64,000 bases of DNA from Legionella sp. MW5194. GTDB taxonomy: Bacteria; Pseudomonadota; Gammaproteobacteria; Legionellales; Legionellaceae. Where the stretch lies: assembly GCF_016864235.1 (NCBI RefSeq), contig NZ_CP045733.1, positions 62,001-126,000 of the forward strand. The letters are read 5' to 3'. The first letter of the stretch is position 1. Every line of letters begins with the position of its first letter. Both the position numbers and the translations under genes were made by a program. Below are positions 46,643 to 54,933 of the stretch, in pieces. Below the pieces are notes generated by a model. The model saw only the letters and a list, made by a program, of their open reading frames with translations. It did no database searches and was not told the origin of the DNA.

Positions 46643-47488
46643 ATGAAATTTCCTGCCTTTGAACCAATTAATCTAAAAAATGACATACAATCCTTGGAAG
46701 CAATTGATCTGTGTTTATCAAAAATTTATCCAGATCAAAATCAGGCTAGAAAGTTTTTTAGCGATGCTTCACTAGAAGAACTGGCCTCGTCAATTCGACA
46801 GCATGGGATTATACAGCCTATTCTTGTCAAAGAAAGAGATCATAATAGGAATGAATATCAAATTATTGCGGGTGAACGGCGTTGGCGTGCAGCTAAAATA
46901 GTAGGATTAGAAAAAATCCCTGCAATCATCAGAAAATATAATAAAGCAAACGGGATGGCAGTTTCTTTAATTGAAAACATTCAAAGAGAAGATTTAAACC
47001 CATTGGAAGAAGCACAAGCTATACAGCGGTTAATAGAAGAGTGTTACATGACGCATGGTGAAGTTGCTGAAACTTTAGGTAGATCGCGAACAACAGTTAC
47101 TAATCTTCTTAGATTGCTTACTCTCACGGATGAAGTAAAAGAAATGTTAAAAATGGGATTACTAGAAATGGGGCATGCCAGAGCTTTATTAAGTTTGTCG
47201 AGTATACAACAAGCAGAAACAGCAAAAATAATTATCAATAAGTCTTTATCCGTTAGGGAAACTGAAAAATTGGTTCAGCGCTTAAATATGCCAGAAGATA
47301 AACAAGAGTTTTTTCTAGATCCCCAATTTGAACAAAAAACGAAAGATTGGATGGCACAATTATCGAAAAAACTTTCATCCAAAGTTAACATGCATTTTAA
47401 TGATGGAGGAAAAGGTAGGGTGGTGATAAGTTTTGACTCTTTAGAGGAAGCAGATTGGTTAATGGCCCATCTTAAGGTGGAAGGGTAG
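46643..47488 (+). CDS. parB: ParB/Spo0J-family protein (second), canonical
   Basis: A 281-residue protein very like chromosomal ParB. It has PDQNQARKFFSDASLEELAS, the CTPase box YQIIAGERRWRAAKIVGL, and SLIENIQREDLNPLEEAQA. The HTH is THGEVAETLGRSRTTVTNLL and the C-terminal dimer part follows. It starts 1 base after the rep frame, so it is coupled to rep rather than to parA. The presence of two unlike ParB proteins with one ParA is unusual. It could bind its own parS or act in replication control. Confidence 0.92.
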   Translation: MKFPAFEPINLKNDIQSLEAIDLCLSKIYPDQNQARKFFSDASLEELASSIRQHGIIQPILVKERDHNRNEYQIIAGERRWRAAKIVGLEKIPAIIRKYNKANGMAVSLIENIQREDLNPLEEAQAIQRLIEECYMTHGEVAETLGRSRTTVTNLLRLLTLTDEVKEMLKMGLLEMGHARALLSLSSIQQAETAKIIINKSLSVRETEKLVQRLNMPEDKQEFFLDPQFEQKTKDWMAQLSKKLSSKVNMHFNDGGKGRVVISFDSLEEADWLMAHLKVEG

Positions 47489-47513
47489 GGCTATTTTTTT
47501 ATTCACAAAATTA

Positions 47514-47738
47514 GTGGATAACTATGTGGAAAAATTAGAAGATGTTTGCCCTCGAGTCTGTAGTTATAATTTTACTGGTATACTGGAAAAAAATGACCTC
47601 CAAATTTTACCTTCAAGAGACGATTGGACTACGGCGAATGGTAAAGTGTGGCAAGAGCTCAGCTTCTTTCTAATCACTATTAGAGCGCTCTTAAATCGGT
47701 CTGATTATTTAATGATCACTTTTCTTTTTAGAAATTAA
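47514..47738 (+). CDS. Doubtful small ORF, 74 aa
   Basis: Open from a GTG at 47514, in the gap between parB and the minus-strand gene. The peptide (EDVCPRVCSYNFTGILEKND, then WTTANGKVWQELSFFLITIR) matches nothing I recognise. No good ribosome site is visible. It may be a remnant or chance. Confidence 0.2.
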   Translation: MDNYVEKLEDVCPRVCSYNFTGILEKNDLQILPSRDDWTTANGKVWQELSFFLITIRALLNRSDYLMITFLFRN

Positions 47739-48202
47739 AAAAATAAGTCAAGTTGGAATGCTTTTGTATGAGATAAGTTGTTTTGAACAGTCGTGGAACA
47801 ATTATTTTGACTCAACTCGGATCTTGGTTTTTCCTTCCTTTTGGCATGGGTTTTATTAGCATATTTTTGTGATACTAAAAGAAACAGCAGATTGTGAAGG
47901 GAAAAAATATTTTCACTATACAAAATTTTAAGTCGATAATTATGCTGATAACGGATTTTTATCATGATTAAGAATTGAGCAAACGCATTTGTGTACGTTG
48001 AAAAATCCAATATTCTTCTTTGTCCCAACTTGGATTTTATTCGTCCGTTAATAGCGGTGATTGTCCAATCATCTAGTAAATCTTTCTCTAAACGAAGTAC
48101 ATAATAGCGTTTGTCTTTTTCAAAGCGTGCCTCATGGTAGACTTCATTGTAGGTAAAATCCAAATAGTGTAACCAAGGTAAAGTAATAAACCATGGTGTC
48201 AT
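47735..48202 (-). CDS. WGR-like domain protein, partner of the small recombinase
   Basis: A 155-residue protein. Residues about 25-100 fit a WGR-type beta-rich domain: FEKDKRYYVLRLEKDLLDDW, INGRIKSKLGQRRILDF and TNAFAQFLIMIKIRYQHNY. The initial Trp-Gly is changed to Asn-Gly. The C-terminal 55 residues are basic and low in complexity. It starts immediately after the stop of the recombinase gene on the same strand (stop and start adjacent at 48202/48203), so translation is coupled. The domain suggests nucleic-acid binding. The pairing with a minimal recombinase is noted as a finding. Confidence 0.55.
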   Translation of the reverse strand: MTPWFITLPWLHYLDFTYNEVYHEARFEKDKRYYVLRLEKDLLDDWTITAINGRIKSKLGQRRILDFSTYTNAFAQFLIMIKIRYQHNYRLKILYSENIFSLHNLLFLLVSQKYANKTHAKRKEKPRSELSQNNCSTTVQNNLSHTKAFQLDLFF

Positions 48203-48787
48203 TTAGAAAATAGCCAAGTTAGCAATACGTTTCAGGCGATCAGGGTTGTCTTCAACATAAATTGCGGTGGTGACAATGTTGGCATGACCTGCAAGACGAG
48301 AGACTGCTTTAATATCAGCGCCTTGCTCAATTAAGCGGGTAATGAAAGTACGTCGACCAGAATGGGAGCTTGCCCCAATGATTCCTGCCTTATCATAGAG
48401 TGACTTGAACCATTTTTGCAAACTATTGGGTGTAAAGCGACTTTTACGTTGGGTCTGAAATAAGGGTTTGTCTCGTGCAACAGGTTTTAGGGTATCGAGA
48501 TGAGCTTGGAGTGCTTTACGGATTTTTTCATTGGCAAGATAAGCGTAACGCTGCTTTTCACCTTTGGTCATTGAGCGCTTCAAACAAATCTCTTCAGTCA
48601 ATTGATAGTTGTAATCGGCTACATCTGCAATAGTGAGAGAGGCGATTTCTTTCACTCGCAATCCAAGTCCAAAAGAACAATACACAAGGGCACTATTTCT
48701 TATAGCGAATTGCCCATCTTTGGCAACAATAAGCAGTCGCTTAAACTCTGCTTCACTTAAGACTCTGGCCTTTCCTTCTTTTGGCAT
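48203..48787 (-). CDS. Tyrosine recombinase, catalytic domain only, 194 aa
   Basis: A short integrase. It has the first Arg in GLGLRVKEIASLTI, Lys in TKGEKQRYAY, HxxR in SSHSGRRTFITRL, the second His in LAGHANIVTTAIY and the nucleophilic Tyr in the same segment. It lacks the core-binding and arm-binding domains of XerC/D or phage integrases (about 300-400 residues), so DNA specificity may come from a partner. It is coupled to the WGR-like protein. Such solitary catalytic recombinases occur on plasmids, where they may resolve dimers. recX is divergent. Confidence 0.85.
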   Translation of the reverse strand: MPKEGKARVLSEAEFKRLLIVAKDGQFAIRNSALVYCSFGLGLRVKEIASLTIADVADYNYQLTEEICLKRSMTKGEKQRYAYLANEKIRKALQAHLDTLKPVARDKPLFQTQRKSRFTPNSLQKWFKSLYDKAGIIGASSHSGRRTFITRLIEQGADIKAVSRLAGHANIVTTAIYVEDNPDRLKRIANLAIF

Positions 48788-48886
48788 AAAAGACTCAATA
48801 TTTTCCTGTTATAATGGTATTCTAAATAAATCAGGCTGTCTTGGCAAAAGCAAAAATAAAATTGTGGTTTATAGTAGAGCTTTAGT

Positions 48887-49345
48887 ATGAATACACTCAT
48901 CGATGCAGCAATAAAATATCTTTCCAATCATTATTGCAGTGAAAAAGAGCTCATAAGGCAATTAGAGAGGGATTTTTCGCATGTACCCGAGTTAGATGCT
49001 CAGATTCATGCAACCATAGCTCGCCTTCGGGAATTACATTTAATTAATGATAATCGTTTGGCTGAATCATTAAGTGCCCGTTATATCCATAAAGGAAACC
49101 GTTTTATTCAACAAATATTAAAACAAAAGGGCGTTAAAGAAGAGGTGATTGAGCAAATCTTAGAACATATTGAACTGGAAGAAGTTCGCGCCCTAGATGA
49201 AGCTCGGAAAAAAATGCGTGGATTTAAAAATGATACAGATGAGACGATAAATACAAAATTGGCTCGTTTCTTAAGTGGCCGAGGTTTTTCCCATGCTACG
49301 ATAAAAACCGTACTTAAACAGTTAAGTGAAGAACAGACTACTTAA
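48887..49345 (+). CDS. recX: RecX-family regulator of RecA
   Basis: A 152-residue protein made of the helical triplets of RecX: AAIKYLSNHYCSEKELIRQL, ATIARLRELHLINDNRLAES, then RYIHKGNRFIQQILKQKGVK and RFLSGRGFSHATIKTVLKQL. RecX binds RecA filaments and inhibits recombinase activity. Chromosomal recX normally follows recA, but no recA is nearby, so this is a solitary accessory copy. I see no LexA-type CTGT-N8-ACAG box upstream. Confidence 0.88.
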   Translation: MNTLIDAAIKYLSNHYCSEKELIRQLERDFSHVPELDAQIHATIARLRELHLINDNRLAESLSARYIHKGNRFIQQILKQKGVKEEVIEQILEHIELEEVRALDEARKKMRGFKNDTDETINTKLARFLSGRGFSHATIKTVLKQLSEEQTT

Positions 49346-49427
49346 AGTTTTAGATAGTGTAGTGGATGAGTACAACAATCATTTGCATCCTTAAGAAAAG
49401 AACACAGTAAATTAAACTCTGAATGAA

Positions 49428-49970
49428 ATGATAAACTTACAACGCATCATGATTATTGGTCGACCAGGAAGTGGCAAATCCACTTTTTCTGTTAAGTTGC
49501 AAAAGAGTCTAAATATTCCCTTGTTCCATTTAGACAAATATTTTTTTATTGCCGATTGGGTGCCACGAGAATATGAGGATTTTTTGTCACTCCAAAAAGA
49601 ATTAGTTGCTAATCCTTGCTGGATTATTGATGGTAATTCCAGTAAATCATTCGAGATACGTTATCGCGAAGCCGACATGTGCTTGTACTTTAATTTACCC
49701 AAATGGCTATGTTATTGGCGGGTATTTAAACGCTTGTTTTATAAGGCTTCAGAAATCGATGATAGAGCCGCTGGTTGCAATGAAACGGTACGATGGTCGC
49801 TATTAAGTTATATGTGGAACTATGAACAACGGATTAACCCTTTATTAAATGCTTTAAAGAACCAATATCCAAAAGTGAAATTCATTGAGCTGCGTAGTCC
49901 ATATGATGTGGCGCACTTGATGCGTGTGCTTACACATAAAGAAGAGTACAGTATTGTGACAGGATTTTAA
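49428..49970 (+). CDS. FlaR/adenylate kinase-like P-loop protein
   Basis: A 180-residue P-loop kinase. It has Walker A MIIGRPGSGKSTFSVKL, then PLFHLDKYFFIADWVPREYEDF and WIIDGNSSKSFEIRYREADM, the pattern of the DNA-topology-modulation FlaR/adenylate-kinase-like group. The C-terminal SPYDVAHLMRVL is also typical. The true substrate of this group is uncertain. It opens the plus-strand modification island and lies 3 bases before the next gene. Confidence 0.82.
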   Translation: MINLQRIMIIGRPGSGKSTFSVKLQKSLNIPLFHLDKYFFIADWVPREYEDFLSLQKELVANPCWIIDGNSSKSFEIRYREADMCLYFNLPKWLCYWRVFKRLFYKASEIDDRAAGCNETVRWSLLSYMWNYEQRINPLLNALKNQYPKVKFIELRSPYDVAHLMRVLTHKEEYSIVTGF

Positions 49971-49973
49971 TAA

Positions 49974-51110
49974 ATGATGCCGACGAATATGATGATACTC
50001 TTGATGGGTATTGCAGGTACCGGTAAAAAAACCATAGGCGAGGCAATTACAACACTGGCTTCTCAGTTTCGATTAGCGCATCACCATGCTTGGATCGATC
50101 CGGTTCTAAAACTTCTAGGTAACGATGATCAAGTATTTTGGTCTCTTGATGATAAAGGATGGGCAGCGCTTAACAAGGCCCGAGATGTGATTTTTGATAC
50201 GATGACTGAGGTTTGTTCTAAAGAAACGAGCTTTGTTATTACCTATGAGCTCTTAGCGAATAATTCTTGGCATCAGGAGTTTTTTAATCAAGTACAAGCC
50301 GTTGCTCAAAAACGGGAAGCTATGTTTGTTCCTATCCGATTGATTTGTAATGGTGCAGAGCTTGTTAAACGCTTAAAATATTCAGATCGAAAAGGCTATT
50401 TTAAAACACAGGATGAGGCACTCATTACAAAAAGACTGTTTGAAGAAGACGTTTATTTTAGCAAAGAGCCGTATGAAATGACTCTAGATGTTAGCTGTCT
50501 TTCAGCAGAGGAGTCAGCGCGTCGTATTTTGGATTGGACTTCCTTAGTTTATGGGAGTAAAAATCAGAATCTTGAATTTAAACCATTGGGTCAAAGAGAT
50601 TTGAACTTAATGACCCAATGGTTTGCAGAGCCTACGGTAAAACAAGGATACGCACGAAATCAACAGTTTTCTTTGGAAGATATTAGTGCAAAGTACTCAC
50701 CCCGAATTGAAGGCATTGAGTGTATCCCCAGTTTTATTATTTATTTAAATCAAAAACCAATTGGTTTTATTCAATATTACTGTCTTTCCGACCATTTACC
50801 CGAAGGAATTTCAGGACATAATGCTTCCTTGTTTGACGAGGCAACACCTGAACAATTGGCTGGTATCGACCTTTTTATTGCAGAGCCATCGTTTCGTGGA
50901 GTAGGGTTGGGCAGACAAATTATAAGGCGTTTTATTGCCGAACAACTCTCCAAATTTAAAGCCGTTGTGGTTGATCCACAAATTGGAAACGAGCAAGCCA
51001 TTGCGTGCTATCAAAAGGCTGGTTTTCTTCCCACGCAATACAGTGAAGACGCTAATTACCTACTCATGATAAACATGCTTTCTTATAGAGGCTCCTATGA
51101 ATATTCTTGA
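49974..51110 (+). CDS. Kinase-like domain fused to an AAC(6')-type acetyltransferase, 378 aa
   Basis: Residues 1-185 form a P-loop kinase-like domain (LLMGIAGTGKKTIGEAI, with RKGYFKTQDEALITKRLFEE as a lid-like segment). Residues 195-375 form a GNAT domain resembling aminoglycoside 6'-N-acetyltransferases: FKPLGQRDLNLMTQWFAEP, GIDLFIAEPSFRGVGLGRQI and NEQAIACYQKAGFLP. AAC(6') adds acetyl to aminoglycosides and some other amines. Here a kinase and an acetyltransferase on one chain could modify one drug twice, like the bifunctional AAC-APH enzymes, but with a different kinase type. It overlaps the next gene by 14 bases. Confidence 0.78.
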   Translation: MMPTNMMILLMGIAGTGKKTIGEAITTLASQFRLAHHHAWIDPVLKLLGNDDQVFWSLDDKGWAALNKARDVIFDTMTEVCSKETSFVITYELLANNSWHQEFFNQVQAVAQKREAMFVPIRLICNGAELVKRLKYSDRKGYFKTQDEALITKRLFEEDVYFSKEPYEMTLDVSCLSAEESARRILDWTSLVYGSKNQNLEFKPLGQRDLNLMTQWFAEPTVKQGYARNQQFSLEDISAKYSPRIEGIECIPSFIIYLNQKPIGFIQYYCLSDHLPEGISGHNASLFDEATPEQLAGIDLFIAEPSFRGVGLGRQIIRRFIAEQLSKFKAVVVDPQIGNEQAIACYQKAGFLPTQYSEDANYLLMINMLSYRGSYEYS

Positions 51111-51663
51111 AACTTCCCGTCTGATTTTACGTACTTGGAGAGAAGCTGATCTTGATCCTATGTCACTTATTGATCAAGATAAAAAGGTATGCCAATTTTT
51201 ACCCGGAATAGGGAACAGGAGTGCTACAAAAGCAGGCATTGAGCGGATGATTGCACATGATAAAGAGAAGGGATTTTCTTTGTATGCTGTTGAACTAAAA
51301 AATACTGGAGAAATGATAGGATTTTTAGGGTTAATGACCCCTTCTTTTGAAGCGCACTTTACCCCTGCTGTTGAAATTGGCTGGAGACTTTCCTCAACGC
51401 ATTGGAATCAGGGTTATGCTACGGAGGGAGCAAAAGCGGTTTTGCATTATGCATTTACCTCTTTAAATCTTCCCGAAGTAGTTTCATTTACAGCAGTGAA
51501 TAATCTAGCTTCAAGACGTGTTATGGAAAAAATTGGTTTACAACATAATACAAAGGATGATTTTGATCATCCCAAATTGGAGCACAATAGTCCATTGAAA
51601 CGACATGTGCTTTATCGATTATCCAGAGCTGATTATCTGAACAGTAAGAGTATCCAAAAATGA
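51097..51663 (+). CDS. GNAT acetyltransferase, RimJ/RimL type
   Basis: A 188-residue protein with the RimL pattern: LETSRLILRTWREADLDPM, then VEIGWRLSSTHWNQGYATEG (acetyl-CoA loop) and ASRRVMEKIGLQHN. RimJ/L enzymes acetylate N-termini of ribosomal proteins. Relatives such as MccE acetylate processed microcin C. It overlaps the upstream gene by 14 bases and the following one by 4, so it is part of a translationally coupled run. Confidence 0.85.
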   Translation: MNILETSRLILRTWREADLDPMSLIDQDKKVCQFLPGIGNRSATKAGIERMIAHDKEKGFSLYAVELKNTGEMIGFLGLMTPSFEAHFTPAVEIGWRLSSTHWNQGYATEGAKAVLHYAFTSLNLPEVVSFTAVNNLASRRVMEKIGLQHNTKDDFDHPKLEHNSPLKRHVLYRLSRADYLNSKSIQK

Positions 51664-52613
51664 TTTGGGAGACCACATTAAAAAAAATTACGGATGAAAC
51701 GGCAAATCGTGCTGCTAATAAGTGGGTAAAAAACCCTACCCATCTTAAGCTTATCAATAATCAAATTAACTGTGTTTATCGATTTGAATCTAAGAACCAA
51801 GGCTTTTACCTTCGCATGACGCATGAAAAAATACGAAAAGCTCATGAACTTTTGAGTGCCATTGATTTTCAGAAGCATTTATATTTGCATCAGGTTCCTA
51901 TTTGTGAACCGGTTGTATCCCAAGAAGGAAATGATGTCGAAACGGTACACCAAGATGATTTGGAATTTTTTGTTCATGTTTGCCGTGAGGTGCCAGGGCA
52001 AATCATGAATTTTGATTATCCAGATAAAAAAGCTTATCTAACATGGGGCCGTGCCCTAGGTCTATTGCATCAAGCCTCGCAAAGTTATGTTGCATCGGAA
52101 CATCATTTTTTAACTTGGGAAGATTTGTGGCGTGAAACTTGGGATTATGCGCGTCAAGAAGAGGCTCTGATCCAGGATTTATACCAAACCATCACGACAC
52201 GCTTCAAAACTTTTTCAATCAACTCAGCACATTTTGGCCTAACCCATGGGGACCATCGTCCTGGCAATGTGCTTTATGATGGTGAGAGCGTTCATCTGAT
52301 TGATTTTGATGAGCCAGTTTATCATTGGTATCTTGCCGATATCGCTAAACCTTTTTTGGACTTATGCAATAAGCCATGGCCTCTCTGGAAACCCCTGTTT
52401 GAATGGTTTATAGAAGGGTATAGGCAAATCCGGCCATTGAGTTCAGACGAATTAAAAGAAATGAATCATTTTTCGCAAATGAAAAGCTTGGATATCTACC
52501 TTTGGTGTAAATACAACTGGTTTGAAGAAACAGCGCCAGGAGGAAAGCCACGCAATGAGTGGCTTCATGACTTAAAAACTATGGCATTAACGCCTTTGTT
52601 TTATGTACCATAA
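51660..52613 (+). CDS. APH/SrkA-type phosphotransferase, 317 aa
   Basis: A kinase of the aminoglycoside phosphotransferase superfamily. The catalytic loop is LTHGDHRPGNVLYDGESVHLIDFDEP (HGDxxxxN and the DFD metal site), and the N-lobe includes CVYRFESKNQGFYLRMTHEK. Length and sequence are closer to SrkA/YihE-like protein kinases and homoserine-kinase-like members than to classical APH(3'), so the substrate is open. It overlaps the GNAT gene by 4 bases. The following regulator gene is convergent, with a 4-base gap. Confidence 0.8.
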   Translation: MIWETTLKKITDETANRAANKWVKNPTHLKLINNQINCVYRFESKNQGFYLRMTHEKIRKAHELLSAIDFQKHLYLHQVPICEPVVSQEGNDVETVHQDDLEFFVHVCREVPGQIMNFDYPDKKAYLTWGRALGLLHQASQSYVASEHHFLTWEDLWRETWDYARQEEALIQDLYQTITTRFKTFSINSAHFGLTHGDHRPGNVLYDGESVHLIDFDEPVYHWYLADIAKPFLDLCNKPWPLWKPLFEWFIEGYRQIRPLSSDELKEMNHFSQMKSLDIYLWCKYNWFEETAPGGKPRNEWLHDLKTMALTPLFYVP

Positions 52614-52617
52614 TCGA

Positions 52618-53193
52618 TTAAGGCGATTTATATTGGGGTGGGTAATGAATAATATCATGGATGCGCGATAGTTCATTGGTTGGATTCCGGTAGCCATGCG
52701 GTTGATTGGCATTAAAACGAAGCCCTTCTCCTTTAGAAAGTTTTTTCCAGCTCCCGCCTAACAAAAGCTCAATGGTTCCATCCACAACAATGACATGCTC
52801 AATGACTCCATGTTTATGGGGAGGTGAAAGATGTTCACATTCGGGCAATAACTCAATAACAAACAATTCAAAATGTAACTGCTCATCAAAAGGAAATAGA
52901 GGCAGTACTCGTATTTTTTCATCATCTGGATGCAAGGTTTCAGCATGTCCCGCCCTATAAACAGGATTGGTTGAATTATCCAGACTGTCTTCAATAAACG
53001 AAGAAAAGGAGGCTTGAAAGCCGCTCGCAATTTTCCATAAGGTAGAAATCGTTGGACTTGATTCTTCTCGTTCAATTTGCCCGAGCATCGCTTTAGAAAC
53101 GCCGGTTTCAAGCGCTGTTTTGTCTAAACTCCAACCTCGTTCTTGTCTTAATGATTTTAATGTTTTTGCAATACGTTTTGAAATTTCTTGCAT
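52618..53193 (-). CDS. XRE-cupin transcriptional regulator
   Basis: A 191-residue regulator. The N-terminal Cro/C1 helix-turn-helix is LRQERGWSLDKTALETGVSK followed by AMLGQIEREESSPTISTLWK. The C-terminal cupin is EHLSPPHKHGVIEHVIVVDG with SKGEGLRFNANQPHGYRNP. This architecture (SutR/PuuR group) senses a small metabolite through the cupin pocket. It is divergent from the DUF2000 gene. Two matching palindromes lie between them, so it likely controls itself and the editing genes. Confidence 0.9.
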   Translation of the reverse strand: MQEISKRIAKTLKSLRQERGWSLDKTALETGVSKAMLGQIEREESSPTISTLWKIASGFQASFSSFIEDSLDNSTNPVYRAGHAETLHPDDEKIRVLPLFPFDEQLHFELFVIELLPECEHLSPPHKHGVIEHVIVVDGTIELLLGGSWKKLSKGEGLRFNANQPHGYRNPTNELSRIHDIIHYPPQYKSP

Positions 53194-53216
53194 GATATCT
53201 CTTAATAAAAAAGCTT

Positions 53217-53266
53217 GTGCGTTTTAGCGCACGGGCATATACTGGTTTATTATGCGTTATAACGCA
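53217..53266. promoter_or_regulatory. Two palindromic operators for the XRE-cupin regulator
   Basis: GTGCGTTTTAGCGCAC at 53217-53232 and ATGCGTTATAACGCAC at 53252-53267 share the form TGCGTT-N2-(A/R)-CGCA. The inner 14 bases of the second are a perfect palindrome. The centres are 35 bases apart, in the 103-base gap between the divergent regulator and DUF2000 genes. Confidence 0.75.
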
Positions 53267-53296
53267 CGAATTGGGAAGTAGATTGTGGAGAACTGT

Positions 53297-53719
53297 ATGG
53301 TTGAACACCCTTTTAAAAACAAACTGGTTGCGGTACTTAATAAGCGTATTGAGCCAGGCAAAGTGATGAATGCGCTTGCTCATATGTGTATTGGTTTAGG
53401 TTCCGTAATTGGTGAAGAAGAGCTGCGTTTAACCGATTATCGAGATGCAGATGGAGGATCTCACCCTTATATTTCAGAAATACCTTTTATCATTCTTTGT
53501 GAGAACCCCAACAAAATTAGAACATTACGCCAGAATGCTTTAGCAAAAAATGTTCTTTTTAATGATTTTACCGATACGATGACTGTGGGTACCTATCAAG
53601 AGCAAATTGAAAGAACGGCACAGGTTAAAGAGAATGATCTGATTTACTATGGCATTGTTTTGTTTGGAGATTGGGATGTGGTGACAGAGCTGACTAGAAA
53701 GTGTTCTTTGTGGCGATGA
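53297..53719 (+). CDS. DUF2000-family protein
   Basis: A 140-residue protein with the DUF2000 pattern: NKLVAVLNKRIEPGKVMNAL near the start, then YISEIPFIILCENPNKIRTL and FTDTMTVGTYQEQ. The fold is related to peptidyl-tRNA hydrolase 2-like domains, so a tRNA-linked role is plausible but unproven. GGAG lies 8 bases before the ATG at 53297. It is followed within 16 bases by the YbaK-type gene, a link that also hints at tRNA editing. Confidence 0.82.
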   Translation: MVEHPFKNKLVAVLNKRIEPGKVMNALAHMCIGLGSVIGEEELRLTDYRDADGGSHPYISEIPFIILCENPNKIRTLRQNALAKNVLFNDFTDTMTVGTYQEQIERTAQVKENDLIYYGIVLFGDWDVVTELTRKCSLWR

Positions 53720-53735
53720 TGGGTGGGTGATAGCG

Positions 53736-54227
53736 ATGAATGAAGGTAAAAATTTAAGTAAAAGCGCGCAAATCATACAGGATTTTTTATCTCAAAAGGG
53801 GATATCGTGTGAGGTCAAGGAACTTGATTCGAGCATACGCACTGCAAAAGATGCTGCTGATACTTTGGGTTGTGGTGTTGCTCAAATTGTGAAATCACTA
53901 TTATTTTGTACTGAAAAAACCAACAAGCCGGTATTGGTATTAGCAAGTGGTGTTAATCGTGTGAATGAGAGCCTGATTGGGAATCTCATCAATGAATCTA
54001 TTGGGAAGGCTGATGCAGATTTTACACGAGAAATAACTGGTTTTGCGATTGGTGGGATCCCTCCAGTTGGCCACAAAAATGTTATTAATACGGTTCTTAT
54101 CGATGAAGATTTGTTATGCCATGAAGTCCTCTGGGCCGCAGCAGGAACGCCCAACGCAGTATTTTCATTATCTCCAGAAGCACTTAAGCAGCTAACCAAT
54201 GGGATAGTGGTAAAGATTAGAGAGTAA
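53736..54227 (+). CDS. YbaK/EbsC-type aminoacyl-tRNA deacylase
   Basis: A 163-residue protein. It has SAQIIQDFLSQKGISCEVKE, then CGVAQIVKSLLFCTEKTNKP with the conserved Lys, and GFAIGGIPPVGHKNVINTVL, the GxxPP-x-GH loop. YbaK-like proteins hydrolyse mischarged aminoacyl-tRNAs such as Cys-tRNA-Pro. ATG 53736 is chosen over an upstream ATG at 53727. It lies between DUF2000 and an AlaX-like gene, forming a trio of tRNA-linked genes under the XRE-cupin regulator. Confidence 0.88.
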   Translation: MNEGKNLSKSAQIIQDFLSQKGISCEVKELDSSIRTAKDAADTLGCGVAQIVKSLLFCTEKTNKPVLVLASGVNRVNESLIGNLINESIGKADADFTREITGFAIGGIPPVGHKNVINTVLIDEDLLCHEVLWAAAGTPNAVFSLSPEALKQLTNGIVVKIRE

Positions 54228-54230
54228 GTT

Positions 54231-54866
54231 ATGCAAAAAATATTTTGGGATAATCCCTATCAACGCCAATTAATGACTAAGGTGGAGTCGGCAAATGAGA
54301 ATCGACTACTTTTTGCAGAGACTATTGGTTTTTCGTTTTCCGGTGGTCAAGAAAGTGATACAGTTCGCGTGAATGGCCTGATGGTCACTCATTCTGAAAT
54401 AGAAGATGACTTGATTTATTATACATTACCTTCGGAGCATGGGCTTTCTGAGGGCGATGTTGTCCTTATGGAAATTGACTTCGTTCGTCGCTACAAATTG
54501 ATGCGTCTTCATTTTGCTGCTGAATTAATCTTTGAACTTGTCCAAAGAATGTTTCCTATTGAAAAAATAGGTGCTCATATTGCTGAGCATAAGGCTAGAA
54601 TCGATTTTAACTATCAGCACAATATCTCGGATATCTTTGACACTCTCTTGCTTGAATACAATCAAATTATTGCAAAAGATATGTCTATACGCACTGGGTT
54701 TTCTGATGAGAAGAGTCAAAGACGTTATTGGGAAATCGAAGGATTCTCTAAGGTTTCTTGTGGTGGAACACATGTAAAATCAACCGCGGAAGTGGGCTAT
54801 ATTACGTTAAAATGGGCGAATGTGGGTAAAGGTAAAGAGCGAATTGAAATTTATCTGGTACAATAA
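54231..54866 (+). CDS. AlaX-like alanyl-tRNA editing domain protein
   Basis: A 211-residue protein related to the editing domain of alanyl-tRNA synthetase. It has FAETIGFSFSGGQESDTVRV (usual ..FYPEGGGQ..), then MRLHFAAELIFELV and KVSCGGTHVKSTAEVG. The second zinc pair (Cys and His of CGGTH) is present. In the first pair, HxxxH, the second His is replaced by Glu (HFAAE), so metal binding may be altered. AlaX proteins hydrolyse Ser- or Gly-tRNA-Ala. It begins 3 bases after the YbaK gene. Confidence 0.85.
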   Translation: MQKIFWDNPYQRQLMTKVESANENRLLFAETIGFSFSGGQESDTVRVNGLMVTHSEIEDDLIYYTLPSEHGLSEGDVVLMEIDFVRRYKLMRLHFAAELIFELVQRMFPIEKIGAHIAEHKARIDFNYQHNISDIFDTLLLEYNQIIAKDMSIRTGFSDEKSQRRYWEIEGFSKVSCGGTHVKSTAEVGYITLKWANVGKGKERIEIYLVQ

Positions 54867-54933
54867 ATCAGCCTAAACGTAGAGTGTTGGATGTTAGCCA
54901 AAAAAGAAGTTTTTAATACCATAGGAATTACGT

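Noticed and set aside
48788-48886. LexA/SOS box upstream of recX
   Set aside because: CTGT is present, but no matching ACAG at the right distance was found.
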